NCBI RefSeq assembly: GCF_008180155.1
Contig: NZ_VSZS01000059.1
Span: 1-64,000 of the forward strand
Direction: 5' to 3'
Source: Neoaquamicrobium microcysteis
GTDB taxonomy: Bacteria > Pseudomonadota > Alphaproteobacteria > Rhizobiales > Rhizobiaceae
Length of the DNA: 64,000 nt
In this document: one piece after another, positions 17,261 through 25,833 of the stretch
How the letters are laid out: every line of letters starts with the position of its first letter
Position numbering within the stretch: position 1 is the stretch's first letter
The notes under the pieces: model-generated
Database searches by the model: none
What the model saw: the letters and a program-made list of their open reading frames with translations, nothing else
Told to the model about the DNA's origin: nothing
Position numbers and translations under genes: made by a program

Positions 17261-18589
17261 TTACTGCTCCAGCACGGCGAACGGTCCGCCGAGATAAGAG
17301 GGGAAACCGGCCTGGGTCACGGCGGCGAAATCGGCCAGGGCACGCTCGCTCTCGGCAAATGCGGAGCCGTACGCGCGCGCGACCCCGGCCGTTGCGGCGA
17401 CGATCTTCAGCGCGGCTTCCTCCATCGGTGATCCGGGTTTTTCGAACCAGGGAACCTCGCGGCCGGCAATTTCCGCGGGATCGGCGGGATATGAGCCTTC
17501 GGCGGTGAAGCCGGCAAACCGCAGCGCCTCCGGCCGCATATCTCCCAGCCCTGCGTCCGCGCTTTCGACCGCGGCGCGGACATCCGCGACGAAGCTCGCA
17601 AGCGCGCCGGGCAGGGCGTCCGCCTTCCGCCGCTTGTCGTAGTCCTGCCTGCCGATGAAGAGCGACCGGATCATGTTGCGCGGCTCCGGGCGTTTTATCA
17701 GGTCGGCGAAGATGTCGATCTCGGAGCCTAGCGCGTCATCGATCGCGGCGGGCAAGCCTTGCTCGATGCAGTCGAGGATGGCAAGCGGGGCAGGGTAGTG
17801 GCCGCCGGTCTCGGCCAGTATGCGCGCCCGCGTCTGTCCGAGCGCCTCGGAGACGGCTTGCACGTCCGGCGCGTGCCAGTCCGGCCGGTCCCAGGGCTGT
17901 GCGGGAACCGTGGCGCCGAGCACCCACCGCTCGGCGGTGGCGACTTCCCCGCCCGCCGCGACCACCTCGTCGGCGGCTCCTGCTTCCAGTGCCTCCTGCG
18001 GCGAAAGCCGCGCGCCTTCGAGCAGGATCGGCAGCGACCTTTCCAGTCCGACGAGCCGGGGCATCCGCTGCGTGCCGCCGCCGCCCGGCAGCAGGCCGAC
18101 CAGCGATTCCGGCAGCCCGAGGGCCGTTCGGGGCGTATCGGTGAGCACACGGTAGTGGCACCCCATGGCGAACTCGCAGCCGCCGCCAAGCGCGAGCCCG
18201 TCGATCGCTGCGGCGACGGGCTTGCCGGCCGTCTCCAGCTTGCGGAACGCCCTGCCGATCGGCGCGAAATGGTCGCGCGCGATGCGCTTGCGCTCGGCCG
18301 GACGGGCGGCCACGATCATGTCGTACGCCTCGCCGAGCTCGCCGAGGTCGGCTCCGGCGCAGAACGCCGACGTTTTGCCGGAGCGAATGACGACCCCGCG
18401 CACCGTGCTCGTCTTCAGCCACGTCGCGAAGGCGTCGATCTCGTGGATCGCTGCGTTCGAGAACACGTTCATCGAGCGGCCGGGCATATCGAAGATCAGG
18501 TGGAGGATGCCCTCTGGCGTCGTCTCCGTGCGGAATTCCTTCATGGCCGGCATGGTGCTCATCGTCGGTGTCCGTTCCTGGCTTGGCAT
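17261..18589 (-). CDS. FadB/FadJ-like crotonase protein lacking the NAD-binding dehydrogenase domain
   Basis: 442 residues. The N-terminal 200 resemble the hydratase domain of FadB-type multifunctional enzymes: AFCAGADLGEL, LALGGGCEFAMGCHYRV and LPESLVGLLPGGGGTQRMPRLVG, with the first catalytic Glu (LPES) but no clear second Glu. The C-terminus ends VTQAGFPSYLGGPFAVLEQ, a FadB C-terminal signature, yet the GxGxxG Rossmann domain that normally lies between is missing (full FadB is over 700 residues). Either a natural short form or an old in-frame loss. Its ATG at 18589 follows the acyl-CoA dehydrogenase stop by 4 bp; ATG 18562 is an alternative. Hydratase or hydrolase activity is possible; dehydrogenase activity is not. 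Confidence 0.75.
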   Translation of the reverse strand: MPSQERTPTMSTMPAMKEFRTETTPEGILHLIFDMPGRSMNVFSNAAIHEIDAFATWLKTSTVRGVVIRSGKTSAFCAGADLGELGEAYDMIVAARPAERKRIARDHFAPIGRAFRKLETAGKPVAAAIDGLALGGGCEFAMGCHYRVLTDTPRTALGLPESLVGLLPGGGGTQRMPRLVGLERSLPILLEGARLSPQEALEAGAADEVVAAGGEVATAERWVLGATVPAQPWDRPDWHAPDVQAVSEALGQTRARILAETGGHYPAPLAILDCIEQGLPAAIDDALGSEIDIFADLIKRPEPRNMIRSLFIGRQDYDKRRKADALPGALASFVADVRAAVESADAGLGDMRPEALRFAGFTAEGSYPADPAEIAGREVPWFEKPGSPMEEAALKIVAATAGVARAYGSAFAESERALADFAAVTQAGFPSYLGGPFAVLEQ

Positions 18590-18593
18590 AGGA

Positions 18594-19739
18594 TCAGAGG
18601 CTTCTCGATATCAGCTCGCGCATGATCTCGGAGGTGCCGCCATAGATGCGCTGTACACGCGCGTCGGCGTAGAGCCGGCAGATCTCGTATTCGCGCATGA
18701 AGCCGTAGCCGCCGAAGAGCTGGAGGCACTGATCGACGACGCGCCCGTGCATCTCGCTCGTCCACAGCTTGGCCATCGAGGCTTCGGACTGGCCGAGCTT
18801 TCCCTCGACGTGCCGGGCGAGGCACTGGTCGACGAACGCCCAGCCGACGGCGAGCTCGGTCTTCAGGTCCGCGAGCCTGTAGCGCGTGTTCTGCATGTCG
18901 GCGATCGGCTTGCCGAACGCCTTGCGCTCGCGCGTATAGTCGCGGGTGATGTCGAACGCCTTCTGGGCCGCTCCCATCGAGGTGATGGCGATGATCAGCC
19001 GTTCCTGCGGAAGCTCGCTCATCAGCGCGCCCATCGCGCCGCCTTCGACGCCGAGCAGGTTTGTGGCCGGAACCCGGACGCCGTCGAAGAACAGCTCCGA
19101 CGTGTCGGCGGAAAGCTGGCCGAGCTTTTCGAGGTTCCTGCCGCGCCGGAACCCTTCCCTATCCGTCTCGACGAGGATCAGGCTCATGCCGCGCGAACCG
19201 GGCTCGTCGCCGGTGCGCGCGACGACGATGACGAGGTCGCACATCTGGCCGTTGGAGATGAAGGTCTTCTGGCCGGTCACCACATAGTCGTCGCCGTCGC
19301 GGACGGCCCGCGTGCGGATGCCCTGAAGGTCGCTGCCGGTGCCCGGCTCCGTCATCGCGATCGCGCAAACCGCCTCGCCGCTGACCATGCGCGGCAGCCA
19401 GCGCCGCTTCTGTTCGGGCGTTCCATAGGACAGCAGATAGCCGCAGCAGACGTCGCTGTGGACGGAAAAGTCGGAGGTGGGGCCGGCGAAGCCGGAATAG
19501 GCGAACTCCTCGACGATCACCGCGTTCATGCTGAAATCGCCGCCCGCGCCGTCATAGTCCTCGCCGACCTGCGGGCAAAGGAGTCCCGCCTCGCCGCCCT
19601 TCGTCCACATTGCCCGGTCGACGATGCCCGCCTCTTCCCAGCGCGCGAAATGCGGCGCTACCTCGGAGGCGAGGAAGCGGCGTGCCGTCTCGCGAAGCTG
19701 ACGATGCTCCTCGCCGTGGATCGCCCTGTTGGACAGCAT
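18594..19739 (-). CDS. acyl-CoA dehydrogenase, LCAD type
   Basis: 381 residues, similar in layout to the enzyme at 839-2017. Flavin loop AMTEPGTGSDLQ, ISNGQMCD, RKAFGKPI and QLFGGYGFMREYE. The loop near the C-terminus reads IYGGTSEIM, lacking the YEGT glutamate, while the LCAD/isovaleryl-type glutamate in QERL (E246) is present. The start at 19739 has a GGGGGAGGAG site; the frame is open to 19811 but that region carries regulatory sequence. It shares a 184-bp divergent promoter region with the flavin oxidoreductase gene at 19924. Confidence 0.9.
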   Translation of the reverse strand: MLSNRAIHGEEHRQLRETARRFLASEVAPHFARWEEAGIVDRAMWTKGGEAGLLCPQVGEDYDGAGGDFSMNAVIVEEFAYSGFAGPTSDFSVHSDVCCGYLLSYGTPEQKRRWLPRMVSGEAVCAIAMTEPGTGSDLQGIRTRAVRDGDDYVVTGQKTFISNGQMCDLVIVVARTGDEPGSRGMSLILVETDREGFRRGRNLEKLGQLSADTSELFFDGVRVPATNLLGVEGGAMGALMSELPQERLIIAITSMGAAQKAFDITRDYTRERKAFGKPIADMQNTRYRLADLKTELAVGWAFVDQCLARHVEGKLGQSEASMAKLWTSEMHGRVVDQCLQLFGGYGFMREYEICRLYADARVQRIYGGTSEIMRELISRSL

Positions 19740-19819
19740 GCCTTCGTCTCCTCCCCCCGCCGATTGGCTCGACTCGACGACCATTCGACCCGCGCACATC
19801 GTGCGCAGCAAAATAGTAC

Positions 19820-19833
19820 GGTTGTGTACGAAT
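19820..19833 (+). promoter_or_regulatory. module 1 operator-like site in divergent promoter (distal copy)
   Basis: GGTTGTGTACGAAT, matching the consensus ACTWGCGTACRATA at the core TTGYGTACGA. It lies 80 bp before the minus-strand start at 19739 and 38 bp from the second copy at 19858-19871. Confidence 0.45.
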
Positions 19834-19842
19834 GCAACAGGC

Positions 19843-19873
19843 TTGACAGCATGCGGAGATAGTACGCTATATT
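19843..19873 (+). promoter_or_regulatory. sigma-70-like promoter for the flavin oxidoreductase-ECH-EtfBA operon
   Basis: A TTGACA box at 19843-19848 and a TATATT box at 19868-19873, 19 bases apart, facing the plus strand about 50 bp before the TTG start at 19924. A module 1 operator-like site (19858-19871, minus-strand reading TATAGCGTACTATC) overlaps the -10 box, as expected for repression. Confidence 0.45.
19858..19871 (-). promoter_or_regulatory. module 1 operator-like site overlapping -10 box
   Basis: TATAGCGTACTATC on the minus strand, sharing TAGCGTAC with the consensus. Its overlap with the TATATT box of the plus-strand promoter supports a regulatory role. Confidence 0.45.
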
Positions 19874-19923
19874 ACCATAATAAGGTGTAGCTTGCGCGCG
19901 CCTGTTTGGAGGAGGAAATCGGA

Positions 19924-20928
19924 TTGGACCAGACGGATGCGGTCGCGGGAGCCGGCAGCAGGTTCGGCTCACGGTCGGTCGCAAGCGCCTTTCTGGCGCG
20001 CCTGCGCCTGCCCGTGGTCGCCGCGCCGATGTTCATCGTGTCCACGCCGCGCCTCGTCGTCGAGCAGTGCAAGGCAGGCGTGGTTGGGGCCATCCCGGCG
20101 CTCAACGCGCGGCCCAAGGAGTTGCTGAAGGACTGGATCGCGGAGATCAGGGAAGCCCTCGCCGCCCATGACCGCGTCCACCCCGAAGCGCCGGCGGCGC
20201 CGTTCGCGCTCAATCAGATTGCCCACCGCACCAACGACCGCCTCGGCGATGACATGGACGTGATCGCCGAGGCCGAAGTGCCGATCGTCATCGTCAGCCT
20301 CGCCGCGCCCGAGCATATCCTGAGCGCGGTCCATTCCTATGGCGGGCTGGTGTTTAACGACGTGGTCAATGCCCGTCACGCGCGCAAATGCGCCGAGGCC
20401 GGCGTGGACGGGCTCATTGCCGTCTCGGCCGGGGCGGGCGGCCATACCGGAACGATCTCCCCCTTCGCCCTGGTCGAGGAGATTCGTGCCTTCTGGGATG
20501 GGCCGCTCGGCCTCGGCGGCGCCATCGCCACGGGTCGCGGGGTTCTGGCCGCACAGGCCCTCGGCGCGGATTTCGCCTATGTCGGATCGGCGTTCATAGC
20601 TGCGGACGAGTCGAACGCGCAGGAAGGCTACAAGCGGATGTTGCTCGGCGCATCCGCTCAGGACATCGTCATGTCCGACAGGCTCACCGGCGTGAAGGCC
20701 AATTTCATGGGTCAGTCGCTGTCCGCCAACGGGCTCGACCCGGCCGCTCTGGCACGGGGCGATCCGGCTGAAAAGGGATTCGGCGAGGACGGAGGCAGCT
20801 ACAAGGCCTGGCGCGACGTCTGGAGCGCCGGCCATGGCGCTGGTTCGGTCAGGCGTCTGTCTCCGGCCGCCGACATCGTCGGCGCGATGACGCGGGAATA
20901 TGAGGAGGCGCGCCGGGCACTTTGCTAG
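19924..20928 (+). CDS. FMN-dependent nitronate monooxygenase / 2-nitropropane dioxygenase family oxidoreductase
   Basis: 334 residues, TIM-barrel NPD family. Visible are PVVAAPMFIVSTPRLV at the N-terminus, the flavin phosphate region GLGGAIATGRGVLAAQALGADFAYVGSAF, and AGAGGHTGTISPFAL with the catalytic-type His. In catabolic acyl-CoA clusters such proteins are often present without a proven substrate; enoyl reductase or nitronate oxidation are both possible. I choose the TTG at 19924 as start because GGAGGAGG (19908-19915) is placed 8 bases before it. It heads the operon with a crotonase and etfBA. Confidence 0.8.
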   Translation: MDQTDAVAGAGSRFGSRSVASAFLARLRLPVVAAPMFIVSTPRLVVEQCKAGVVGAIPALNARPKELLKDWIAEIREALAAHDRVHPEAPAAPFALNQIAHRTNDRLGDDMDVIAEAEVPIVIVSLAAPEHILSAVHSYGGLVFNDVVNARHARKCAEAGVDGLIAVSAGAGGHTGTISPFALVEEIRAFWDGPLGLGGAIATGRGVLAAQALGADFAYVGSAFIAADESNAQEGYKRMLLGASAQDIVMSDRLTGVKANFMGQSLSANGLDPAALARGDPAEKGFGEDGGSYKAWRDVWSAGHGAGSVRRLSPAADIVGAMTREYEEARRALC

Positions 20929-20954
20929 CGGTGCGGCGCAGGAGGAAAGCGACA

Positions 20955-21752
20955 ATGGATTTGAATCAGCTCCAGACAATGGAATGCACCGTTTCGGACG
21001 GTCTGGCGCGCGTCGTGCTCAACGCGCCTGACAGGGGCAACCCGATCGACGGAACCTTCTGCCGCGAGTTCAAGGAACTGGCGGTCGAACTCAGCGAGCG
21101 TGCCGATGTGCGAGCCGTGCTTCTGAGCGCCAGGGGCCGTTTTTTCAGCGTCGGCGGCGATATAAAGTCCTTCGCACGCGAGCGCTCGGCCATCCCCGGC
21201 ATCGTCAAGAACTGGACGGCCGACCTTCATTCCGCTATTGCCCGTTTCATGCGTATGCCGGCCCCTGTCGTGGCCGCTATCCATGGCAACGTGGCGGGCG
21301 GCAGCGTGTCGCTGGTCGCGTCCGCAGATATCATCTATGCCGCCAACACGGTCAGCTTCACCGCCGCCTTTCCGATGATCGGCTTCAGCGCCGATTCCGG
21401 CTCCACGGTGACCCTGTCGCAACGCATGGGGTTTTCGCGCGCGAAACGGTTCCTGATGATGTCGGAGACGCTCGGCGCGACTGACGCACTGGCGGCGGGG
21501 CTGGTCGATTTTGTCACCACTCCCGATGCGATCATGGTCGAGGCGGAAGCCGCCGCGAAAAAATTCGCCGCCGGCGCGACGCTCGCCTATGGCGGGATCA
21601 AGCAGACGATGCTGCGGGCGCGTGTGCAGGGGCTTGAGAGCCAGATGGAGGACGAGGCGCAGGCGCTCGCCGCGATCTCCCGCTCGGACGACGCATGGGA
21701 AGGGCTCAGCGCTTTCCTCGAAAAGCGCGCGCCGCGGTTTCAGGGAAAATAG
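20955..21752 (+). CDS. enoyl-CoA hydratase/isomerase family protein
   Basis: 265-residue crotonase. Oxyanion-hole segments are RFFSVGGDIKSF and IHGNVAGGSVSLVASADIIYA. In place of the catalytic glutamates of true enoyl-CoA hydratases there is GFSADSGSTVTLSQRMG, where Asp-Ser occupies the first position, so an isomerase- or hydrolase-type reaction is more likely than simple hydration. Strong ribosome-binding site (GGAGG) before the ATG. Situated between the flavin oxidoreductase (26 bp) and etfB (12 bp). Confidence 0.85.
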   Translation: MDLNQLQTMECTVSDGLARVVLNAPDRGNPIDGTFCREFKELAVELSERADVRAVLLSARGRFFSVGGDIKSFARERSAIPGIVKNWTADLHSAIARFMRMPAPVVAAIHGNVAGGSVSLVASADIIYAANTVSFTAAFPMIGFSADSGSTVTLSQRMGFSRAKRFLMMSETLGATDALAAGLVDFVTTPDAIMVEAEAAAKKFAAGATLAYGGIKQTMLRARVQGLESQMEDEAQALAAISRSDDAWEGLSAFLEKRAPRFQGK

Positions 21753-21764
21753 GATCGGCCGGAT

Positions 21765-22511
21765 ATGAAAGTTCTTGTCCCAGTGAAGCGGGTCGTCGAT
21801 TTCAACGTCAAGATCCGTGTGAAGTCGGACGGGTCCGGCGTCGAGCTGGCGAATGTGAAGATGTCGATGAACCCGTTCGACGAGATCGCCGTGGAAGAGG
21901 CGATCCGTCTGAAGGAGGCCGGCACGGTCACGGAGATCATCGCGGTCTCGATCGGGCCGGCGCAGGCGGCCGAGACGATCCGCACCGCGCTCGCCATGGG
22001 CGCCGACCGCGGCATCCTGATCAAGGTCGACGAGACCACCGAGCCGCTGACGGTGGCCAAGCTGCTCAAGGGCGTGGTGGACGAGGAGAAGCCGGAGCTG
22101 GTGATCCTCGGCAAGCAGGCCATCGACGACGACGCCAACCAGACCGGCCAGATGCTGGCGGCCCTTCTGGGCTGGTCGCAGGGCACGTTCGCCTCCAAGG
22201 TCGAGATCGCCGGCGGCAAGGCCAAGGTGACGCGCGAGGTCGACGGCGGCCTGCAGACGATCGAGCTTTCGCTGCCGGCGGTGGTGACCACCGACCTGCG
22301 CTTGAACCAGCCGCGCTACGCCTCGCTGCCCAACATCATGAAGGCCAAGAAGAAGCCGCTGGACGAGAAGAGCCCGGCCGACTACGGCGTCGACGCCGCG
22401 CCGCGCCTCAAGGTCCTCAAGACCGAGGAGCCGGGCGGCCGCAAGGCGGGCGTCAAGGTCAAGGACGTGGCGGAACTCGTTTCCAGCCTCAAGTCCGCTG
22501 GTGTGCTTTAA
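21765..22511 (+). CDS. etfB: electron transfer flavoprotein beta subunit
   Basis: 248 residues, normal length. It starts [20 protein letters not shown], has the AMP-binding [16 protein letters not shown] segment, and the ETF-beta signature [20 protein letters not shown] containing the loop that docks with acyl-CoA dehydrogenases. With EtfA it carries electrons from the dehydrogenases encoded here to ETF-ubiquinone oxidoreductase, which is not in the window. 24 bp before etfA. Confidence 0.96.
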   Translation: MKVLVPVKRVVDFNVKIRVKSDGSGVELANVKMSMNPFDEIAVEEAIRLKEAGTVTEIIAVSIGPAQAAETIRTALAMGADRGILIKVDETTEPLTVAKLLKGVVDEEKPELVILGKQAIDDDANQTGQMLAALLGWSQGTFASKVEIAGGKAKVTREVDGGLQTIELSLPAVVTTDLRLNQPRYASLPNIMKAKKKPLDEKSPADYGVDAAPRLKVLKTEEPGGRKAGVKVKDVAELVSSLKSAGVL

Positions 22512-22535
22512 GGTTCGGATAGGGAGATTATTCAA

Positions 22536-23465
22536 ATGGCCATTCTTCTCGTTGCCGAGCACGACAACGCAACCGTTTCCGACCAGACCGCCAAGGCGCT
22601 GACGGCCGCCAGCCAGATCGGCGCGGACGTCGACATCCTCGTCGCCGGCAAGGGCGCAAAGCCTGCCGCCGACGCGGCAGCCAAGCTCAAGGGCGTGCGC
22701 AAGGTTCTGCTGGCCGAAGCCGACGAGCTGGAGCACCGCCTCGCCGAGCCGCTTGCGGCCCTCGTCGTCTCGCTCGCCGGCAACTATGACGCCATCGTCG
22801 CGCCGGCCACCACCATGGGCAAGAACGTGCTGCCGCGCGTCGCAGCCCTTCTCAACGTGATGCAGGTCTCCGAGATCGTCGAGGTTGTGTCGGCCGACAC
22901 CTTCAAGCGGCCGATCTATGCCGGCAACGCCATCCAGACCGTGCAGGCCACCGACGCCAAGAAGGTCGTCACGGTGCGCACCGCCTCCTTCCAGGCGGCG
23001 GGCGAAGGCGGCTCGGCCTCGGTCGAGAGCGTGAGCGCCGCCGCCAATCCGGGCCTGTCCAGCTTCGTCGGCAACGCGCTGTCGGCGAGCGACCGTCCCG
23101 AGCTGACCTCGGCGAAGATCATCATTTCGGGCGGCCGCGCGCTGGGCAGTTCCGAGAAGTTCACCGAGGTCATCCTGCCGGTGGCCGACAAGCTAGGTGC
23201 CGCCGTGGGCGCATCGCGCGCCGCCGTCGACGCCGGCTATGCGCCCAACGACTGGCAGGTCGGCCAGACCGGCAAGGTGGTCGCGCCCGATCTCTACATC
23301 GCCGTCGGCATCTCCGGCGCTATCCAGCATCTGGCCGGCATGAAGGATAGCAAGGTCATCGTCGCCATCAACAAGGACGAGGAGGCTCCCATCTTCCAGG
23401 TGGCCGACTATGGCCTCGTCGGTGACCTCTTCACGATCCTCCCGGAGCTGGAAAAGGCGCTTTGA
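22536..23465 (+). CDS. etfA: electron transfer flavoprotein alpha subunit
   Basis: 309 residues. The C-terminal FAD domain is clear: [54 protein letters not shown] and [11 protein letters not shown]. It binds the FAD that shuttles electrons from acyl-CoA dehydrogenases. A decayed copy of its last 65 or so codons is found at 54226-54426. It ends the operon, 43 bp from the convergent SDR gene; I see no strong terminator in that gap. Confidence 0.96.
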   Translation: MAILLVAEHDNATVSDQTAKALTAASQIGADVDILVAGKGAKPAADAAAKLKGVRKVLLAEADELEHRLAEPLAALVVSLAGNYDAIVAPATTMGKNVLPRVAALLNVMQVSEIVEVVSADTFKRPIYAGNAIQTVQATDAKKVVTVRTASFQAAGEGGSASVESVSAAANPGLSSFVGNALSASDRPELTSAKIIISGGRALGSSEKFTEVILPVADKLGAAVGASRAAVDAGYAPNDWQVGQTGKVVAPDLYIAVGISGAIQHLAGMKDSKVIVAINKDEEAPIFQVADYGLVGDLFTILPELEKAL

Positions 23466-23508
23466 CGCCTTCTCGCGTTCAAGTCTTACCAACGGACTCC
23501 GCAGGCCG

Positions 23509-24372
23509 CTATTCCCTGAAATATTCCGGCTTGCCGGTCGTCCAGGTCTCGCCCCAGAGTTGCCCTCCGCCGTCGACGGTCAGCAACTCGCCGGTGATGA
23601 ACTTGCCCGAAGGTCCGCCGAGATAGACGCAAGCCTCCGCGATGTCCCAGGCGCTGCCCGCGCGCATCATAGGATTTGCGCGCCGATAGGTGGCGCGGAC
23701 CTCGGGCGTGTAGACCTTCCAGCCTTCGGTCTCGATCGCGCCGGGTGCGATGCAGTTGACGCGGATGCCGAGCGGCGCCCATTCCACCGCGACGCTCCGC
23801 GACAGCCCGATGACGCCCGTCCGCGCCGCGACCGTATGCGCTACGCCATAGAGTCCGTGCGTCGTCACCACCACGATGTTGACGACGCTGCCCGGTTGCC
23901 CGGCATCGCGCCATTTGCGCGCGGCCGCCTGCATCATGAACCAGGTGCCGTTGAGGTTGGTGTCGATGACGGCGTTCCAACCCTTCACGCTGAAGTCGAT
24001 CGCTGCTTGAGGGAACTGTCCGCCGGCGCTGTTGACGAGGATGTCGAGCCGTCCGTGTTCCGACCAGATGAGATCGAGGAAGGCGGCGACGCCTTCGGGG
24101 TCACGGATGTCGACCGGGTGGCCGCTGCATTTCAGGCCGTTCGCGGTGATCGCGCCGACCGTGCCGTCGATCTTGTCCTTGCTTCGCCCGCTGACAACCA
24201 CACGGGCTCCGAGCCGCGCGAACAGCCAGGCTGTCGCGCGGCCGATGCCTCCGGCTCCGCCGGATATGGCAACCACCTGCCCATCGAGCGAGCCGGAAGA
24301 ATAGACGGTCGGATGCGCCGCCAGCGCGGCGTCGTCCTGGCCGGAGCCGGTTCCGTCCGTGGCGTCAGTCAT
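23509..24372 (-). CDS. PECR-like short-chain dehydrogenase (enoyl-CoA reductase type)
   Basis: 287 residues. The NADP motif is SGGAGGIGRA, with SGRS after the second strand (typical for NADPH). NSAGGQFPQAAIDFSVKGWNAVIDTNLNGTW resembles peroxisomal trans-2-enoyl-CoA reductase and dienoyl-CoA reductases. The canonical YxxxK is replaced by HTVAARTG (His and Arg), a change also seen in PECR-type proteins (HSGAARAG). So it should reduce an enoyl- or dienoyl-CoA rather than oxidise an alcohol. Its start overlaps the stop of the upstream acyl-CoA dehydrogenase gene by 8 bp. Confidence 0.8.
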   Translation of the reverse strand: MTDATDGTGSGQDDAALAAHPTVYSSGSLDGQVVAISGGAGGIGRATAWLFARLGARVVVSGRSKDKIDGTVGAITANGLKCSGHPVDIRDPEGVAAFLDLIWSEHGRLDILVNSAGGQFPQAAIDFSVKGWNAVIDTNLNGTWFMMQAAARKWRDAGQPGSVVNIVVVTTHGLYGVAHTVAARTGVIGLSRSVAVEWAPLGIRVNCIAPGAIETEGWKVYTPEVRATYRRANPMMRAGSAWDIAEACVYLGGPSGKFITGELLTVDGGGQLWGETWTTGKPEYFRE

Positions 24373-25588
24373 CGACCTTCATGCCCTTCAGAAGCTCGCC
24401 GGCGATGATCATCTTGCGCACCTCGGTCGTGCCCGCGCCGATCTCCATCAGCTTGATCGAACGGTAGAGCCTGTTGATCTCCGACTCCCAGATATAGCCC
24501 GTGCCTCCGTGGACCTGCACGGCCTTGTCGAGCACCGCATGGACCGATTCCGCGGCGTGCATGACCGAGGCGGCTGTCATCATGTGGATGTCGCCGCGTC
24601 CGCCCTCGCCGATCTCCAGCGGCGCGGCGGCGGCAAGCGTGCGGTAGGTGAAGCTGCGCATGGCTTCGACCAGAACATACATCTCGGCCAGCATCGACTG
24701 CACCATCTGGAACGAGCCGATCGGCTTGCCGAATTGCCTTCGCGTCCGCGCATAGTCCACCGACAGCTCCAGCGCGCGCTCGGCGATGCCGAGGCACAGC
24801 GGCGAAATCATCGCCCGCTCGAGGTCGAGCCCGCTCATGACCACGGCGACGCCGCGGTTCTCGCCACCGACGAGGTTTTCCGCCGGCACGCGGCAGTCCT
24901 CGAACACCAGCTCGCCCGTCTGGCTGCCGCGATAGCCCATCTTCGTGAGCTTCTGCGCCACCTTGAAGCCCCGAAACCCCTTCTCGACCACGAAGGCCGA
25001 AATGCCCTGCGCGCCACGCTCCCTGTCGGTCTTGGCATAGACGAGGATCACGTCGGCGACCGGCCCGTTGGTGATGTAGATCTTGCTGCCATTGAGCACG
25101 TAGTCGTCGCCGTCGCGGCGCGCCGTGGTGCGCATCGAGCCGAGTGCGTCCGAGCCGGCACCGGGTTCCGTCAGGCCGAGAGCGCCAATCTTGCGGCCGG
25201 AGCAGAGGCCCGGCAGGTACTTGCGTCGCAGCGTCTCGTCGCCGTTGCGGTAGATGTTGTTGGCGCACAGATTGTCGTGAGCGACCCAGGCCAGCGCAAG
25301 CGCATGGTTCCAGCGCGCCAGACCCTGCAGGACGAGCCCGGCCGCGACGAGGTCCAGCCCCGCGCCGCCATAATCTTCCGGGATGGTGACACCGAAAAGG
25401 CCGTTGTCGCCGATCTTCGCGAACGCGTCCTGCGGCCACCACTCCTCGGCGTCCATCCGTTCCGAGAGGCCGTAGAGCTCGTTGCGCGCAAAGCGGTCGG
25501 CCTGATCGAGGATGGCGCGCTGATCCTCATCGAGGTCGAAGGGGGACGGCCGGTTGACACCCGCCATACTGCCGGTGGAATGGTTCAC
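24365..25588 (-). CDS. isovaleryl-CoA dehydrogenase-like acyl-CoA dehydrogenase
   Basis: 407 residues. The flavin loop is GLTEPGAGSDALGSM, with ITNGPVADV and RRQFGKPIGSFQMVQ following. The loop YEGT is IGAGTTEVRK, and the catalytic glutamate is in GLDLERAM (E257); both are the isovaleryl-CoA dehydrogenase pattern. It probably oxidises a beta-branched acyl-CoA, consistent with the carboxylase and crotonase encoded divergently. The GTG start at 25588 follows GGAGGAGG by 7 bases. It shares a regulated divergent promoter region with the gene at 25834. Confidence 0.88.
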   Translation of the reverse strand: MNHSTGSMAGVNRPSPFDLDEDQRAILDQADRFARNELYGLSERMDAEEWWPQDAFAKIGDNGLFGVTIPEDYGGAGLDLVAAGLVLQGLARWNHALALAWVAHDNLCANNIYRNGDETLRRKYLPGLCSGRKIGALGLTEPGAGSDALGSMRTTARRDGDDYVLNGSKIYITNGPVADVILVYAKTDRERGAQGISAFVVEKGFRGFKVAQKLTKMGYRGSQTGELVFEDCRVPAENLVGGENRGVAVVMSGLDLERAMISPLCLGIAERALELSVDYARTRRQFGKPIGSFQMVQSMLAEMYVLVEAMRSFTYRTLAAAAPLEIGEGGRGDIHMMTAASVMHAAESVHAVLDKAVQVHGGTGYIWESEINRLYRSIKLMEIGAGTTEVRKMIIAGELLKGMKVDD

Positions 25589-25643
25589 GTCGGGTCCTCC
25601 TCCCTTCGCGGCGCGGTGGCTTTCCGCGCGGTCTTTGGCTGTA

Positions 25644-25658
25644 ATGAACTCACTTCAT
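25644..25658. promoter_or_regulatory. module 2 operator-like inverted repeat (copy 1)
   Basis: ATGAACTCACTTCAT, a perfect ATGAA/TTCAT inverted repeat with a 5-base centre, 56 bp before the minus-strand start at 25588. A TTGACA box for that strand lies at 25678-25683. Related copies are at 25767, 40396 and 40591; the likely binder is the TetR regulator at 40723. Confidence 0.6.
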
Positions 25659-25726
25659 CAATCAAATTCCGTCTGTGTGTCAACAGGAAACCATCAATCT
25701 AGACCGATCATCTGAAAATTTGATTG
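25659..25726. repeat. 10-bp inverted repeat in the divergent promoter region
   Basis: CAATCAAATT (25659-25668) and AATTTGATTG (25717-25726) are perfect reverse complements separated by 48 bases. They lie between the two operator-like sites, about midway between the divergent genes. They could form a hairpin in single-stranded DNA or be two half-sites for another regulator. Confidence 0.5.
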
Positions 25727-25754
25727 CTTGGTTGGCACCGCATGACGGCGACGG

Positions 25755-25787
25755 TTGACAAAGTTGATGAACTGAAATCATTTATAA
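25755..25787 (+). promoter_or_regulatory. promoter with operator copy 2 for the crotonase-AtuA-carboxylase operon
   Basis: TTGACA at 25755-25760 is followed by an AT-rich region ending TTATAA (25782-25787). The operator-like site ATGAACTGAAATCAT (25767-25781) lies between them, so a bound repressor would block polymerase. Plus-strand translation starts at 25834. Confidence 0.5.
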
Positions 25788-25833
25788 GGGAACTCGGCGC
25801 AAGACCGAATGCAGGGAGCCCAGGAAACGCATC

